Assembly (NCBI RefSeq): GCF_026625805.1
Contig: NZ_CP113064.1
Location: 124,001 to 188,000 of the forward strand
DNA: 64,000 bases
Origin: Brevundimonas sp. SL130
GTDB lineage: Bacteria > Pseudomonadota > Alphaproteobacteria > Caulobacterales > Caulobacteraceae
Direction of reading: 5' to 3'
Program-made: the position numbers and the translations under genes
In this document: positions 36,409-45,408 of the stretch, piece by piece
Layout of the letters: each line of letters begins with the position of its first letter
How positions within the stretch are numbered: position 1 is the stretch's first letter
Notes under the pieces: model-generated
What the model was told of the DNA's origin: nothing
The model's input: the letters and a program-made list of their open reading frames with translations, nothing else
Database searches by the model: none

Positions 36409-37176
36409 ATGGTCGATACCGTGCAGACGCGCCCGCTGGAACTGGAATGCTATCCGATGACGGCCCGGCCGCCGGATCTGGTGCCCGGCCGCCAGTCGCG
36501 CAACTGGATGGACGCCTTCATCAGCCGCCACCCCTATCGCTGCCTGCCGCTGAACATGGCCAACACCACCGGGTGGGAGATTCTGTGCCCGTTCGGCTTC
36601 TCGGCCGAGTGGAACGGCGGGCCGCGTCAGGAAGACATCGTCATCACGCCCGACCGGCCCCAGCACGACCTGGCCCATTTCGTCACCTCGCACTTTTCGC
36701 GCGGGGTGCTGACCATGCACCCGCAGTATCTGTTCCGCACGCCGCCGGGCTGGGGGATGATGTGTTCGGGGTCGCCCAATCACCTGAAGGACGGGATCCA
36801 GCCCCTGGTCGGCCTGATCGAGACCGACTGGCTGCCCTTCCCCTTCACGATGAACTGGATCTTCACCCGGCCGGGCCGGATTACGTTCGAGAAGGGCGAG
36901 CCCTTCTGCTTCATCAATCTGATTGAGCACAAGAAGGTCGAACAGTTCCAGCCGGTGATCCGCACCCTGGAGTCCAACCCGGTGATGAAGGGCCAGTTCG
37001 AGGCTTGGAACCGCGCCCGCACCGATTTCAACCAGCGGCTGGCCGGCGGCGATCCGGACGCGGCCAAGGAGGCCTGGCAGCGCTACTACTTCAAGGGCGA
37101 GGTGCCCGAGGACCTGGGGGCGGCGCCGCCCACCCATTCGAACAAGCGCCGCCTGAAGTCGCCCCGCGTCGGCTGA
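36409..37176 (+). CDS. DUF6065-family protein
   Basis: A 255-residue cytosolic protein of unknown function, recognised by ECYPMTARPPDLVPG, HPYRCLPLNMANTTGWEILC and TNWLPFPFTMNW-like text (TDWLPFPFTMNWIF). The family has no assigned reaction; conserved Trp, His and Cys residues (W, CSGSPNH) hint at an enzyme or metal site. The ATG at 36409 has AGGA 9 bases upstream; an earlier in-frame ATG at 36373 is less likely. It converges on rph with 23 bp between stops. It appears monocistronic. Confidence 0.75.
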   Translation: MVDTVQTRPLELECYPMTARPPDLVPGRQSRNWMDAFISRHPYRCLPLNMANTTGWEILCPFGFSAEWNGGPRQEDIVITPDRPQHDLAHFVTSHFSRGVLTMHPQYLFRTPPGWGMMCSGSPNHLKDGIQPLVGLIETDWLPFPFTMNWIFTRPGRITFEKGEPFCFINLIEHKKVEQFQPVIRTLESNPVMKGQFEAWNRARTDFNQRLAGGDPDAAKEAWQRYYFKGEVPEDLGAAPPTHSNKRRLKSPRVG

Positions 37177-37199
37177 CGCGGGTGCGGAGGTTGGCGCCC

Positions 37200-37925
37200 T
37201 TAGCGGCGCACTGCCTCCAGCGCCGCCTTTTGCAGGGCGAACAGTTCGGTGCAGCCGATCTCGGCCAGGGAGAAGAGGCGGTCGAACTCGGCGCGGGAGA
37301 AGCCGCGCTTCTCGCCGGTGGCCTGGACCTCGACGATCTGGCCCGCGCCGGTCAGGACGAAGTTGGAATCGGCTTCGGCCTCGGAATCCTCTTCATAGTC
37401 CAGGTCCAGCACCGGCACGCCGTCGCAGACGCCGCACGACACCGCCGCCACCTGGTCCAGGATCGGGTCGGACTTCAGCACGCCTTCGTCACGCAGATAG
37501 TTGAGGGCCGAGGCCATGGCGACCCAGGCGCCGGTGATGGAGGCGGTGCGGGTGCCGCCGTCGGCCTGGATGACGTCGCAGTCCAGCACCACCTGACGCT
37601 CGCCCAGGGCCTTCAGATCGACGACGGCGCGCAGGCTGCGGCCGATCAGGCGCTGAATTTCCTGCGTCCGGCCCGTCTGTTTGCCGGCGGCGGCCTCGCG
37701 CCGGCCGCGGGTGTGGGTGGCGCGGGGCAGCATGCCGTATTCGGCCGTGACCCAGCCCTGGCCCTTGCCGCGCATCCAGCCGGGGATGCTCTCCTCGACC
37801 GAGGCCGTCACCAGAACCTTCGTATGGCCGAAGGTGATCAGGCACGAGCCCTCGGCATAGCGGTTGACGCCGGTCTCGATGGTCACGGGACGCAGCTGGT
37901 CGTCGGTGCGTTGCGAATGGCGCAT
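37200..37925 (-). CDS. rph: Ribonuclease PH
   Basis: A 241-residue phosphorolytic 3'-exonuclease that trims tRNA 3' ends. Signatures: [21 protein letters not shown] at the N-terminus (canonical start), [33 protein letters not shown] and [19 protein letters not shown]. The acidic metal site [15 protein letters not shown] is intact. It is divergent from hrcA with 46 bp between starts, the usual alphaproteobacterial layout. rdgB is not adjacent. Confidence 0.97.
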   Translation of the reverse strand: MRHSQRTDDQLRPVTIETGVNRYAEGSCLITFGHTKVLVTASVEESIPGWMRGKGQGWVTAEYGMLPRATHTRGRREAAAGKQTGRTQEIQRLIGRSLRAVVDLKALGERQVVLDCDVIQADGGTRTASITGAWVAMASALNYLRDEGVLKSDPILDQVAAVSCGVCDGVPVLDLDYEEDSEAEADSNFVLTGAGQIVEVQATGEKRGFSRAEFDRLFSLAEIGCTELFALQKAALEAVRR

Positions 37926-37971
37926 GAGATGAGTCCTTGGAAGCTGAGGCGGCGCTGCTTATCCTGAAACC

Positions 37972-39084
37972 GTGAGCCTGTATGCCCCCAAAACCCCGCC
38001 GTTCGACGGCGCCCAGTCCCAAAGCATGGCTTTCGCCGGGCTGGCCGGCCTGGACGCGCGCGCGCGCGACATCTTCCGGCGGATCGTCGAATCCTATCTG
38101 GAGACGGGCGAGCCGGTCGGGTCGCGCACCCTGTCGCTGGGCGGGATCGCCCTGTCGCCGGCCTCGATCCGCAATACGATGCAGGACCTGACCCTGGCCG
38201 GGCTGCTGGCCTCGCCCCATACGTCGTCGGGGCGGATCCCGACCCATGCGGGCCTGCGCCTGTTCGTCGACGGCCTGCTGGAGATCGGCGACCTGACGAA
38301 GGAGGAGCGGCGCGAGATCGACGGGCGGCTGGCCGGGCGGGGGCGGAATTTCGAATCCGCCCTGGACGAGGCGTCGAACCTGTTGTCGGGCCTGGCGGGC
38401 GGCGCGGGCGTGGTCTCCAGCCCGGTGCGCGAATCCGGCGTCAAACATGTCGAATTCGTCGCCCTGGGCGGGGATCAGGCCCTGGCGGTCATCGTCGCCG
38501 ACGACGGCACGGTGGAGAACCGGATCATGACCCTGGCGGCCGGGGTCACGCCCTCGACCCTGGTCGAGGCCTCCAACTTCCTCAACGCCCGCCTGCGCGG
38601 CCGGCCTTTCGCCGACGCCAAGCGCGAAATGACCCAGGAGCTGGAGATCGCGCGGCGCGAACTGGACCAGACCGCCGCCCGCCTGGTCGAGGACGGGTTC
38701 GCCGCCTGGTCCGGCGGGCCGGACCGCGAGCGCGCCCTGATCGTGCGGGGCCGCGCCAACCTGTTGCAGGACGGCGAGGGGCTGGCGGATCTGGAGCGGG
38801 TGCGGGTCCTGTTCGACGATCTGGAGCAGAAGGAACAGCTGATCGGCCTGCTGGACGGGGTCGATGCGGCGCAAGGCGTGCGAATTTTCATCGGCGCCGA
38901 AACGCGGTTGTTTTCACTTTCGGGTTCCGCCGTGATCGCGGCGCCCTATATGAGCGGCCGACAGCGGGTTCTGGGCGCCATCGGCGTGATAGGCCCCGCT
39001 AGGTTGAACTACGCCCGTGTCATTCCGTTGGTGGACTATACCGCCCGGGTGCTGGGCCGGATGCTGGACGGGAACGACAAGTGA
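37972..39084 (+). CDS. hrcA: Heat-inducible transcription repressor HrcA
   Basis: A 370-residue repressor of heat-shock genes starting at GTG. The N-terminal winged helix has [24 protein letters not shown] and [40 protein letters not shown]; the C-terminal GAF-like domain has VRIFIGAET and [24 protein letters not shown]. HrcA binds CIRCE boxes, and GroEL keeps it active. No CIRCE-type palindrome is seen in its own 46-bp upstream gap. The stop overlaps the grpE GTG start by 4 bp. Confidence 0.97.
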   Translation: MSLYAPKTPPFDGAQSQSMAFAGLAGLDARARDIFRRIVESYLETGEPVGSRTLSLGGIALSPASIRNTMQDLTLAGLLASPHTSSGRIPTHAGLRLFVDGLLEIGDLTKEERREIDGRLAGRGRNFESALDEASNLLSGLAGGAGVVSSPVRESGVKHVEFVALGGDQALAVIVADDGTVENRIMTLAAGVTPSTLVEASNFLNARLRGRPFADAKREMTQELEIARRELDQTAARLVEDGFAAWSGGPDRERALIVRGRANLLQDGEGLADLERVRVLFDDLEQKEQLIGLLDGVDAAQGVRIFIGAETRLFSLSGSAVIAAPYMSGRQRVLGAIGVIGPARLNYARVIPLVDYTARVLGRMLDGNDK

Positions 39085-39716
39085 GCGACACGCCCCATAA
39101 CGACGATTTCAATGAACTGGACGCCGACATGGCGGAAATGAACGCCGAACACGGCCTGGACGCCCAGCCGTCAGATGATCTGGCGCCGCTGGACGCCGTC
39201 ATCGCCGAGCGTGACGAGTGGAAGGACCGCGCCCTGCGCGTCGCCGCCGAGATGGAGAACCTGAAGCGGCGCGCCGAGACGCAGCAGAACGACGCCCGCG
39301 CCTTCGCCATCCAGCGCTTCGCCAAGGACCTGCTGGGCGTGGCCGACAATCTGGAACGCGCCCTGATGGCCGCGCCCAAGGAGACCGACGGCCCGACCGT
39401 CGCCCTGGTGACCGGCCTGGAAATGACCCAGAAGGCCCTGTTGCAGGCGTTCGAGACCAATGGGCTGAAGCGCGTCGCCCCCGAGGCCGGCGAGGCCTTC
39501 AATCCCCACCTGCACCAGGCCATGATCGAACAGCTGTCGGACTCGGTTCCGGGCGGCGCCGTGCTCCAGACCATGCAGTCCGGCTTCGAACTGTTCGGCC
39601 GCACCATCCGCCCAGCCATGGTCGTGGTCGCGGCCAAGGGGTCGGGCGCGCAGGCCGCCAATCCCTATGGCGCGGCGCCGGAGCCCGAGACCCACGCCTT
39701 CGACGGCAAGGCCTGA
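39081..39716 (+). CDS. grpE: Nucleotide exchange factor GrpE
   Basis: A 211-residue cochaperone that resets DnaK. An acidic N-terminus is followed by the long coiled-coil helix (~35-100: [27 protein letters not shown]) and the beta domain with [13 protein letters not shown] and [17 protein letters not shown]. It starts at GTG overlapping the hrcA stop. dnaK-dnaJ are not adjacent. The gene ends before a block of hairpin repeats. Confidence 0.96.
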   Translation: MSDTPHNDDFNELDADMAEMNAEHGLDAQPSDDLAPLDAVIAERDEWKDRALRVAAEMENLKRRAETQQNDARAFAIQRFAKDLLGVADNLERALMAAPKETDGPTVALVTGLEMTQKALLQAFETNGLKRVAPEAGEAFNPHLHQAMIEQLSDSVPGGAVLQTMQSGFELFGRTIRPAMVVVAAKGSGAQAANPYGAAPEPETHAFDGKA

Positions 39717-39758
39717 TCGTCTGGACGTGAGGAGTGATTAGTGATTAGTGAGCAAGCC

Positions 39759-39973
39759 GTGAGCGAGGGGTGAGCTGCGGTGTTTGTGCACGCCGCTCAC
39801 CCCTCGCTCACTAGCACTTTTCACCCCGTTCACCTCAGGACTGACGCCGCCCCCCGCCGAAGTGAAGAATGAGCAAGAGGTGAGCGAGAAGTGAGTTGCG
39901 GTGCCTGTACGCACCGCTCACCCCTTGCTCACTAGCACTACTCACCAACACCCCCCTCAGAACTGACGCCGCC
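39759..39973. repeat. Tandem duplicated hairpin unit downstream of grpE
   Basis: Two ~121-bp units (39759-~39851 and 39880-39973). Unit 1 contains a perfect 17-bp inverted repeat GTGAGCGAGGGGTGAGC (39759-39775) with its complement at 39795-39811. Unit 2 has a diverged version plus an inner GCGGTGC/GCACCGC stem (39898-39917). The right end of unit 2 is the 3' end of the S8 peptidase gene, and unit 1 carries a second copy of that end. Short repeats AGTGATT precede unit 1. Both hairpins lie between converging genes and may terminate transcription. Confidence 0.85.
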
Positions 39974-42218
39974 ACCCGCCGATCAGGGCGAACTCGGGCG
40001 CCGCGTCGGCGACATGGCGGGGTTCGCGGCTGGCGACGGCCTGGACCGACAGGCTTGAGCCGTCCCACATGCGACGCTCGCCGCCCAGGATGAAGTCGAT
40101 CTGACGACCGCTGGGCGTGGCCGAGAAGCTGCGGCGCGAATAGGTCAGGGGGTCGAAATACTCGACCGGGACATCGGCCAGCCAGGCCGAGAAGGTCCCG
40201 CGCTCGATCCGCAGCGGCTGTGACACGGTGAAGCTGATCCGGTCGCACAGGACGACGCAGCCGGTCAGCAGGCCCAGCCGCCAGTTGGAGCTGATCGCCG
40301 CCTGGTCGGTGGACAGGAACCGCCCCTCGCTCTCGGTCGCGCCCAGGCCGGCCTCGCCGATCAGGGCCAGGCCGGGCCGCAGGCTCCAGTCGCCGCCGAC
40401 CGCATAGAAGCTTGTCCGCGACGGCAGGGCGAAGTCCGATCCGCCCGGCAGGAAGGCGCCGAGCGGACCCAGACGTTCGTCCAGGGCGCCCAGGCTGAGC
40501 GACAGGCCGCCGTCGGCGCCGCGCCAGGCCAGGGTGGCGCGACTGTAGCTCGAAGCCTCTTCCTCGACCTGGCGCAGGGGCATGCGGCGGTCGCCGCCGC
40601 CGCTCTCGGCCGCCAGGGTCAGGGCGCCGAACCGGACGGCGCCCCGCATCGCATGATCGACCTGGGCCAGGGCGGCGAAGCCGTCGCCGGCCGCGCCGTC
40701 GAACGGCGAGGACGCCCCGCCGCGACCCTGCCATGTGGCGAAGCTCAGCCGGCCCATTTCCAGGTCCAGCATGGCCTCCTGCCGGGGCTCGTCGCCCAGC
40801 CAGGGGGCGTCGGTCAGGTCGTGGCGCGGGGCGATGGGCTCTGGTCCCTCGACCGGCTGGGCGGCGGTCAGGTTCAGACGTCCGCCGTTGGGCAGGGCCA
40901 GGCTGGTCGTCGCCGTGCGGCTGGGTTCGAACGGGGCGGCCTGGTACGAGCGGCTGGGCGCCGTCGGATAGGCCCCGCCCAGCTGGACCGCGAACATCCG
41001 ATCATAGCCGTCGAACAGGACGGTCCCCAGGGCGGTCTGGCGGGCGAAGGCGTCGCCGAAGGCGGGGCCGACGAAACTGCCCGGCTCGGTCTCGGCGACG
41101 ATGGAGGCGCCGTCGGCCATCGGCACGGAAGTCGCCCCGACGGGCCGGAAGGCGTTGGCCAGGTCCAGCAGGCCCCGGCCATAGACGATGTCGGTCCCGG
41201 CGTCCCCGGCGTCGCGCGCCGTATCGATCACGATGGCCAGGGCCTCGCGCGCCGTCAGATTGGGGAAGGCGTCCATCAGCAGGGCCAGGGCGCCCGAGAC
41301 ATGGGGCGCCGAGAAGGAGGTGCCGTTGATCCGCCAGCAGCTGGTCCCGTCGCAGCCGGTGATGACATCCTCGCCCGGCGCCGAGATATAGCCCGCGGCC
41401 GTCACCCCTGCGCGGTTCGAGAAGTCGGACATCAGATTGGTCTCGCCGTGCGAGCCGACGGCGATGACGGCGCCGGCGAACCGGGGGTCCACCGCATACT
41501 GCGCGGGCCAGCCGGGGTTGGCCTCGCCGTCATTGCCGGAGGAGGCGACGATCACCGCGCCGGAGTTGACCGCGCGCAGCAGGGCCGCCTCGAAGGCCGA
41601 GCCGAGACGGCCGTCGCCGCCCAGGGACATGTTGATGATCTTGACCCCGTTGGCCACGGCGAAGTCCAGGGCCCGGACCAGGTCCGAACCGCTGAAACAG
41701 ACGTCATCGTCTTCGTCGTCGCACTCCGAAATGTCGGTGCGGATCGACAGAATGGTCGATTCATAGGCGACGCCGATCGAGCCCAGGCCGTTGAAGTTCG
41801 AGGCGATGACCCCGGACACCAGGGTGCCGTGACTGTCGTCGGCGACATAGGGGGTGTTGCGGCCCGCGACCACGTCGGTCGAGGCGCTGGAGATGCGGCC
41901 GACCAGATCCGCCTGGCTGTTGCTGACGCCGGAATCGACCACGGCGACGGTGACGCCGTTCCCGGTCGCGCCGGCCTGCCAGGCGACGGAGGCCTTCATA
42001 TTGGCCAGGCCGTAGTTGCGCAGATATTCGCTCGACGTCACCGAAGGGGGCGGAGGTGGCGGGGGTGGCGGAGGCGGTGGTGGTGGTGGGGGCGGCACGA
42101 CCGGCGTCGTGGTTCCGCCGCCACCGCCGCCGCCTCCCCCGCCGCCACAGGCCGCAAGGGGAAGGAACAACAGGCCTGCACCCAGCAGGACCGCCCTACG
42201 CCACTGAGAATTCGCCAC
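39957..42218 (-). CDS. S8 subtilisin-like serine peptidase lipoprotein with autotransporter-like C-terminus
   Basis: A 753-residue surface peptidase. A lipoprotein signal ends at LPLAAC (Cys24), followed by 11 Gly, a short linker and 17 consecutive Pro. The S8 domain (~62-360) has Asp95 (VAVVDSG), His130 (DSHGTLVSG) and Ser301 (NGTSFSAPHVSG). The last ~280 residues are beta-rich and end WRRQF, with the terminal Phe of outer-membrane barrels, as in SphB1-type autotransporters. GTG at 42218 with GGAGG upstream is preferred to an ATG at 42239. The Gly and Pro codon runs are repeat-rich. The 3' end is duplicated downstream. Confidence 0.88.
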   Translation of the reverse strand: MANSQWRRAVLLGAGLLFLPLAACGGGGGGGGGGGTTTPVVPPPPPPPPPPPPPPPPPSVTSSEYLRNYGLANMKASVAWQAGATGNGVTVAVVDSGVSNSQADLVGRISSASTDVVAGRNTPYVADDSHGTLVSGVIASNFNGLGSIGVAYESTILSIRTDISECDDEDDDVCFSGSDLVRALDFAVANGVKIINMSLGGDGRLGSAFEAALLRAVNSGAVIVASSGNDGEANPGWPAQYAVDPRFAGAVIAVGSHGETNLMSDFSNRAGVTAAGYISAPGEDVITGCDGTSCWRINGTSFSAPHVSGALALLMDAFPNLTAREALAIVIDTARDAGDAGTDIVYGRGLLDLANAFRPVGATSVPMADGASIVAETEPGSFVGPAFGDAFARQTALGTVLFDGYDRMFAVQLGGAYPTAPSRSYQAAPFEPSRTATTSLALPNGGRLNLTAAQPVEGPEPIAPRHDLTDAPWLGDEPRQEAMLDLEMGRLSFATWQGRGGASSPFDGAAGDGFAALAQVDHAMRGAVRFGALTLAAESGGGDRRMPLRQVEEEASSYSRATLAWRGADGGLSLSLGALDERLGPLGAFLPGGSDFALPSRTSFYAVGGDWSLRPGLALIGEAGLGATESEGRFLSTDQAAISSNWRLGLLTGCVVLCDRISFTVSQPLRIERGTFSAWLADVPVEYFDPLTYSRRSFSATPSGRQIDFILGGERRMWDGSSLSVQAVASREPRHVADAAPEFALIGGWRRQF

Positions 42219-42271
42219 CTTCACCCCTCCATGACACACAGCCCGCCGCAGTGTGTCACATCAGGAACAAT

Positions 42272-43171
42272 TCAACCTCTTAAAGATTTGTCGAAGGTCT
42301 CCAGCAGTTTCGACCAACCGTCCTTGGCGTCGGCCTCAGCGTAGCTGGCGCGATAGTCGGCGTGGAAGCCGTGGGGCGCGTCGGGATAGACCACGATCCG
42401 GCTTCCGGTCTGGCCGGCGCGGGCCAGGGCCTCGCGCATCCGTTCGACACTGGCCAAGGGAATGCCCTGGTCCTTGCCGCCGTACAGGCCCAGAACCGGC
42501 GCCTTCAGATCGGCGGCCAGATCGACCGGCCAGGGCTGGCCCGACGAGACCTGAACCGGGGTCGCATCGGGAGCCGGGGCCAGACGGCCGTACCAGGCCA
42601 CCCCGGCGCCGATGACGGCGAACCGCGCCGCCGCCTGCCACACCACCTTGCCGCCCCAGCAGAAGCCGGTGATCCCGACCTTGCCGTCGCGCGACCACAG
42701 CTGCTGGCTGGCCCACTCCAGGGTCGCCGACAGGTCGCCCATCACCTGTTCATAGTTGGCCGCCCCGACGATCTGGATGATCCGGCCCATGTCGGCCAGG
42801 GGCGCTGGATCCTCGACCCGGTTGAAGAAGGCCGGGGCGATGGCGGCATAGCCCTGTTTGGCCAGGCGACGGCAGATGTCCTTGATATAGGCGTGGACGC
42901 CGAAAATTTCAGACACGACGATCACGACCGGGAAGGGTCCGTCTCCGGCCGGACGCGCCACATAGGCCGGCAACTGGAACCCGTCCGGCGCCGGATAGGT
43001 CACCTCCGCCGTCTCCAGCCCGGCCGCGTCGGTGGTGATCGGCTGGGCCTCCTTGGCCAGGGCCGCGACCGCATAGCCGGAGAACAGCAGCCCCCCCAGG
43101 GCGCCCACCGCCCGGCGGCTGAGCTTCAGATCATCGGGGGTCTGGCCTTCGGGACGGATCAGGGTGGTCAT
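42272..43171 (-). CDS. Dienelactone hydrolase family protein, probably exported
   Basis: A 299-residue alpha/beta hydrolase. The nucleophile is Cys171 in GFCWGG; Asp in LYGGKDQGIPL and His in PDAPHGFHADYR complete the triad. The N-terminus LSRRAVGALGGLLFSGYAVAALA looks like a Tat-type signal (twin Arg then hydrophobic stretch), which is usual for this subgroup. The physiological substrate is unknown; no catechol pathway genes are near. It follows the GNAT gene in the same direction with a 63-bp gap. Confidence 0.88.
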   Translation of the reverse strand: MTTLIRPEGQTPDDLKLSRRAVGALGGLLFSGYAVAALAKEAQPITTDAAGLETAEVTYPAPDGFQLPAYVARPAGDGPFPVVIVVSEIFGVHAYIKDICRRLAKQGYAAIAPAFFNRVEDPAPLADMGRIIQIVGAANYEQVMGDLSATLEWASQQLWSRDGKVGITGFCWGGKVVWQAAARFAVIGAGVAWYGRLAPAPDATPVQVSSGQPWPVDLAADLKAPVLGLYGGKDQGIPLASVERMREALARAGQTGSRIVVYPDAPHGFHADYRASYAEADAKDGWSKLLETFDKSLRG

Positions 43172-43234
43172 GGGAGGGCTCCAGAAACGGGGGAGCCGCA
43201 GACCATCACGGCGCGCCGGGGGCGTCCAGTCAAC

Positions 43235-43699
43235 TTAGGCGGAAGTCGATCCGACTGGCTTGGCGAAACAGACGGCTTCCGGTCGGCCGACATAGCGGCC
43301 GTAGGGCGGAATTTCGCGATAGCCGGCACGGAGATAGAAGCCCACGGCCACCGTGTTGACGCGGCGCGTTTCCAGACGGATTTCGGCATAGCCGAGGGTT
43401 TTCGCCTTCGCCTCCAGGGCCGCGAGCACGGCCGAACCCACGCCCTGTCCGGCGACCGCCGCATACATGCGTTTGATTTCGGCGACGCCCGGCTGGAGCG
43501 GACGCAGGGCGCCGCAGCCAATGGCCCGCCCCAGCTCGTCGCGCGCCAGCAGGAAGGCGGCGCCGGGCCCGCGCACATCGTCCGCATCGAACGAGGCCTG
43601 ACCGCTGGAGCCCGTGATCGCCGCCAGTCGCTGGGACAGGGCGGCGATCAGGACTTTGGCGTCGGCATGGTCGGGGTCGGCGTCCTCGATATGGATCAT
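43235..43699 (-). CDS. GNAT-family N-acetyltransferase
   Basis: A 154-residue acetyltransferase. The acetyl-CoA motif is [28 protein letters not shown] (Q/R-x-x-G-x-G/A), followed by [21 protein letters not shown]. The substrate cannot be predicted. It starts 13 bp after the purH stop on the same strand and is probably read from the purH transcript. The layout resembles small GNATs of the PanM/phosphinothricin class but no closer name is justified. Confidence 0.88.
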   Translation of the reverse strand: MIHIEDADPDHADAKVLIAALSQRLAAITGSSGQASFDADDVRGPGAAFLLARDELGRAIGCGALRPLQPGVAEIKRMYAAVAGQGVGSAVLAALEAKAKTLGYAEIRLETRRVNTVAVGFYLRAGYREIPPYGRYVGRPEAVCFAKPVGSTSA

Positions 43700-43712
43700 G
43701 CCTGTTCGATCC

Positions 43713-45317
43713 TCAGTGTCGGAAAACGCGGACTCCAGTGAAGGCCATGGCGATGCCCTTCTCGTCGGCGGCGGCGATGACTTCGGCGTCGCGCATCGAG
43801 CCGCCAGGCTGGATCACCGCCGAGGCGCCGGCCGCGACCGCTTCCAGCAGGCCGTCGGCGAAGGGGAAGAAGGCTTCCGAAGCGCAGGCCGACCCCTCGG
43901 CCAGGGACTGAGTCAGGCCCTTGGCTTCTCCGGCTTCCTTGGCGCGGATGGCGGCGATGCGGGCGCTGTCGCGGCGGTTCATCTGGCCGGCGCCGATGCC
44001 GGCGGTCTGGCCGTCCTTGGCGTAGACGATGGCGTTGGACTTGACGTGTTTGGCCACGGTGAAGGCGAACAACATGTCCTGGACCTCCGTCGGGGTCGGC
44101 TGGCGCTGGGTGACGATCTTCAGGTCCGATGGCTTGATCAGCGACCGGTCGCGGCTTTGGACCAGGAAGCCGCCGGCGACCGAGCGGAACACTTCGCCCG
44201 GTCCGTGCGGGTCCGGCAGGCCGTCGGTGATCAGCAGGCGCAGGTTCTTCTTCGAAGCAAAGACTGCCTTGGCTTCGTCGTCGGCGCCGGGGGCGATAAC
44301 CACCTCGGTGAAGATGCCGGTGATGGCGCGGGCGTCGTCGCCGTTCAGCGGGCGGTTGACCGCGATCACGCCGCCGAAGGCGGAAACGGCGTCGCATTCC
44401 AGCGCGCGGGCATAGGCTTCCGACAGGTCCTTGCCCACGGCCACGCCGCAGGGGTTGGCGTGTTTGACGATGACCACGGCGGGGGCCTCGAACTCGGCGA
44501 CCAACTCATAGGCGGCGTCGGCGTCGGCGATATTGTTGTAGCCCAGTTCCTTGCCCTGGATCTGGGTCGCATAGGCCACGCCCGGACGGCGCTCGCCCGT
44601 GCGGTAGAAGGCGCCGGTCTGGTGCGGGTTTTCGCCGTAGCGCAGGGTCTGAGCCAGAGAACCGGCGATGGATTTGCGGGCCGGGGCGACGTCCTCAATC
44701 TGCTGGGCGAACCAGCCGGAAACGGCGGCGTCATAGGCGGCGGTGCGGGCGAAGGCGCGGGCGGCCAGCCGCTTACGCAGGGCCAGATCGGTCGAACCCT
44801 CGGCCTTCAGCGCCTCAAGGATCAGGCCGATGGACTCGCCGTCGACGGCGACGGCGACATAGCCGTGGTTCTTGGAGCCCGAGCGGATCATGGCCGGGCC
44901 GCCGATGTCGATATTCTCGACCGCCGCCTCGAACGATCCGCCGGAAGCAACCGTGGATTCGAACGGATAGAGGTCGATCCAGACGATATCGATGGCGCCG
45001 ATGCCGTGGTCGGTCATGGCCTGGGCGTGGTCGGCCGCGTCGCGCACGCCCAGCAGGCCGCCGTGGACCACGGGGTGCAGGGTCTTGACCCGGCCGTCCA
45101 TCATCTCGGGGAAGCCGGTCAGGTCGGCCACGTCCTTGACCGGCAGGCCCAGTTTCGCGATCGCCGCGCGGGTGCCGCCGGTCGAGACCAGTTCGACGCC
45201 CAGGTCGTACAGGGTGCGGGCGGCGTCTTCCAGTCCGGCCTTGTCGGACAGGGAGATCAGGGCGCGTTGCGGCTTGACCCGGTCGGGGGCGGGCGGGAAG
45301 TCGGGAGCGGCGGGCAT
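43713..45317 (-). CDS. purH: Bifunctional AICAR formyltransferase / IMP cyclohydrolase
   Basis: A 534-residue enzyme for the last two steps of IMP synthesis. The cyclohydrolase half has [32 protein letters not shown] and [17 protein letters not shown]; the formyltransferase half has [32 protein letters not shown] and [12 protein letters not shown]. The ATG at 45317 is preferred over 45368; the extra leader is not conserved. It is the end of the rpe-heparinase-purH block found in many alphaproteobacteria. A 91-bp gap to the heparinase gene may hold its own promoter. Confidence 0.97.
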   Translation of the reverse strand: MPAAPDFPPAPDRVKPQRALISLSDKAGLEDAARTLYDLGVELVSTGGTRAAIAKLGLPVKDVADLTGFPEMMDGRVKTLHPVVHGGLLGVRDAADHAQAMTDHGIGAIDIVWIDLYPFESTVASGGSFEAAVENIDIGGPAMIRSGSKNHGYVAVAVDGESIGLILEALKAEGSTDLALRKRLAARAFARTAAYDAAVSGWFAQQIEDVAPARKSIAGSLAQTLRYGENPHQTGAFYRTGERRPGVAYATQIQGKELGYNNIADADAAYELVAEFEAPAVVIVKHANPCGVAVGKDLSEAYARALECDAVSAFGGVIAVNRPLNGDDARAITGIFTEVVIAPGADDEAKAVFASKKNLRLLITDGLPDPHGPGEVFRSVAGGFLVQSRDRSLIKPSDLKIVTQRQPTPTEVQDMLFAFTVAKHVKSNAIVYAKDGQTAGIGAGQMNRRDSARIAAIRAKEAGEAKGLTQSLAEGSACASEAFFPFADGLLEAVAAGASAVIQPGGSMRDAEVIAAADEKGIAMAFTGVRVFRH

Positions 45318-45408
45318 GAAGCGGCGTCCGTGAAGGCTGGGGGAGGATGGCGCGCCCTCTAGACCCAAACTGGCGTCACGTCACCCCACGGACGGTTTCC
45401 GGACGCGC

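Noticed and set aside
37926-37971. CIRCE element upstream of hrcA
   Set aside because: No TTAGCACTC-N9-GAGTGCTAA-type palindrome is present in the gap.
40653-42344. A 563-codon plus-strand frame opposite the S8 peptidase
   Set aside because: Shadow of a well-supported peptidase gene with intact triad on the minus strand.
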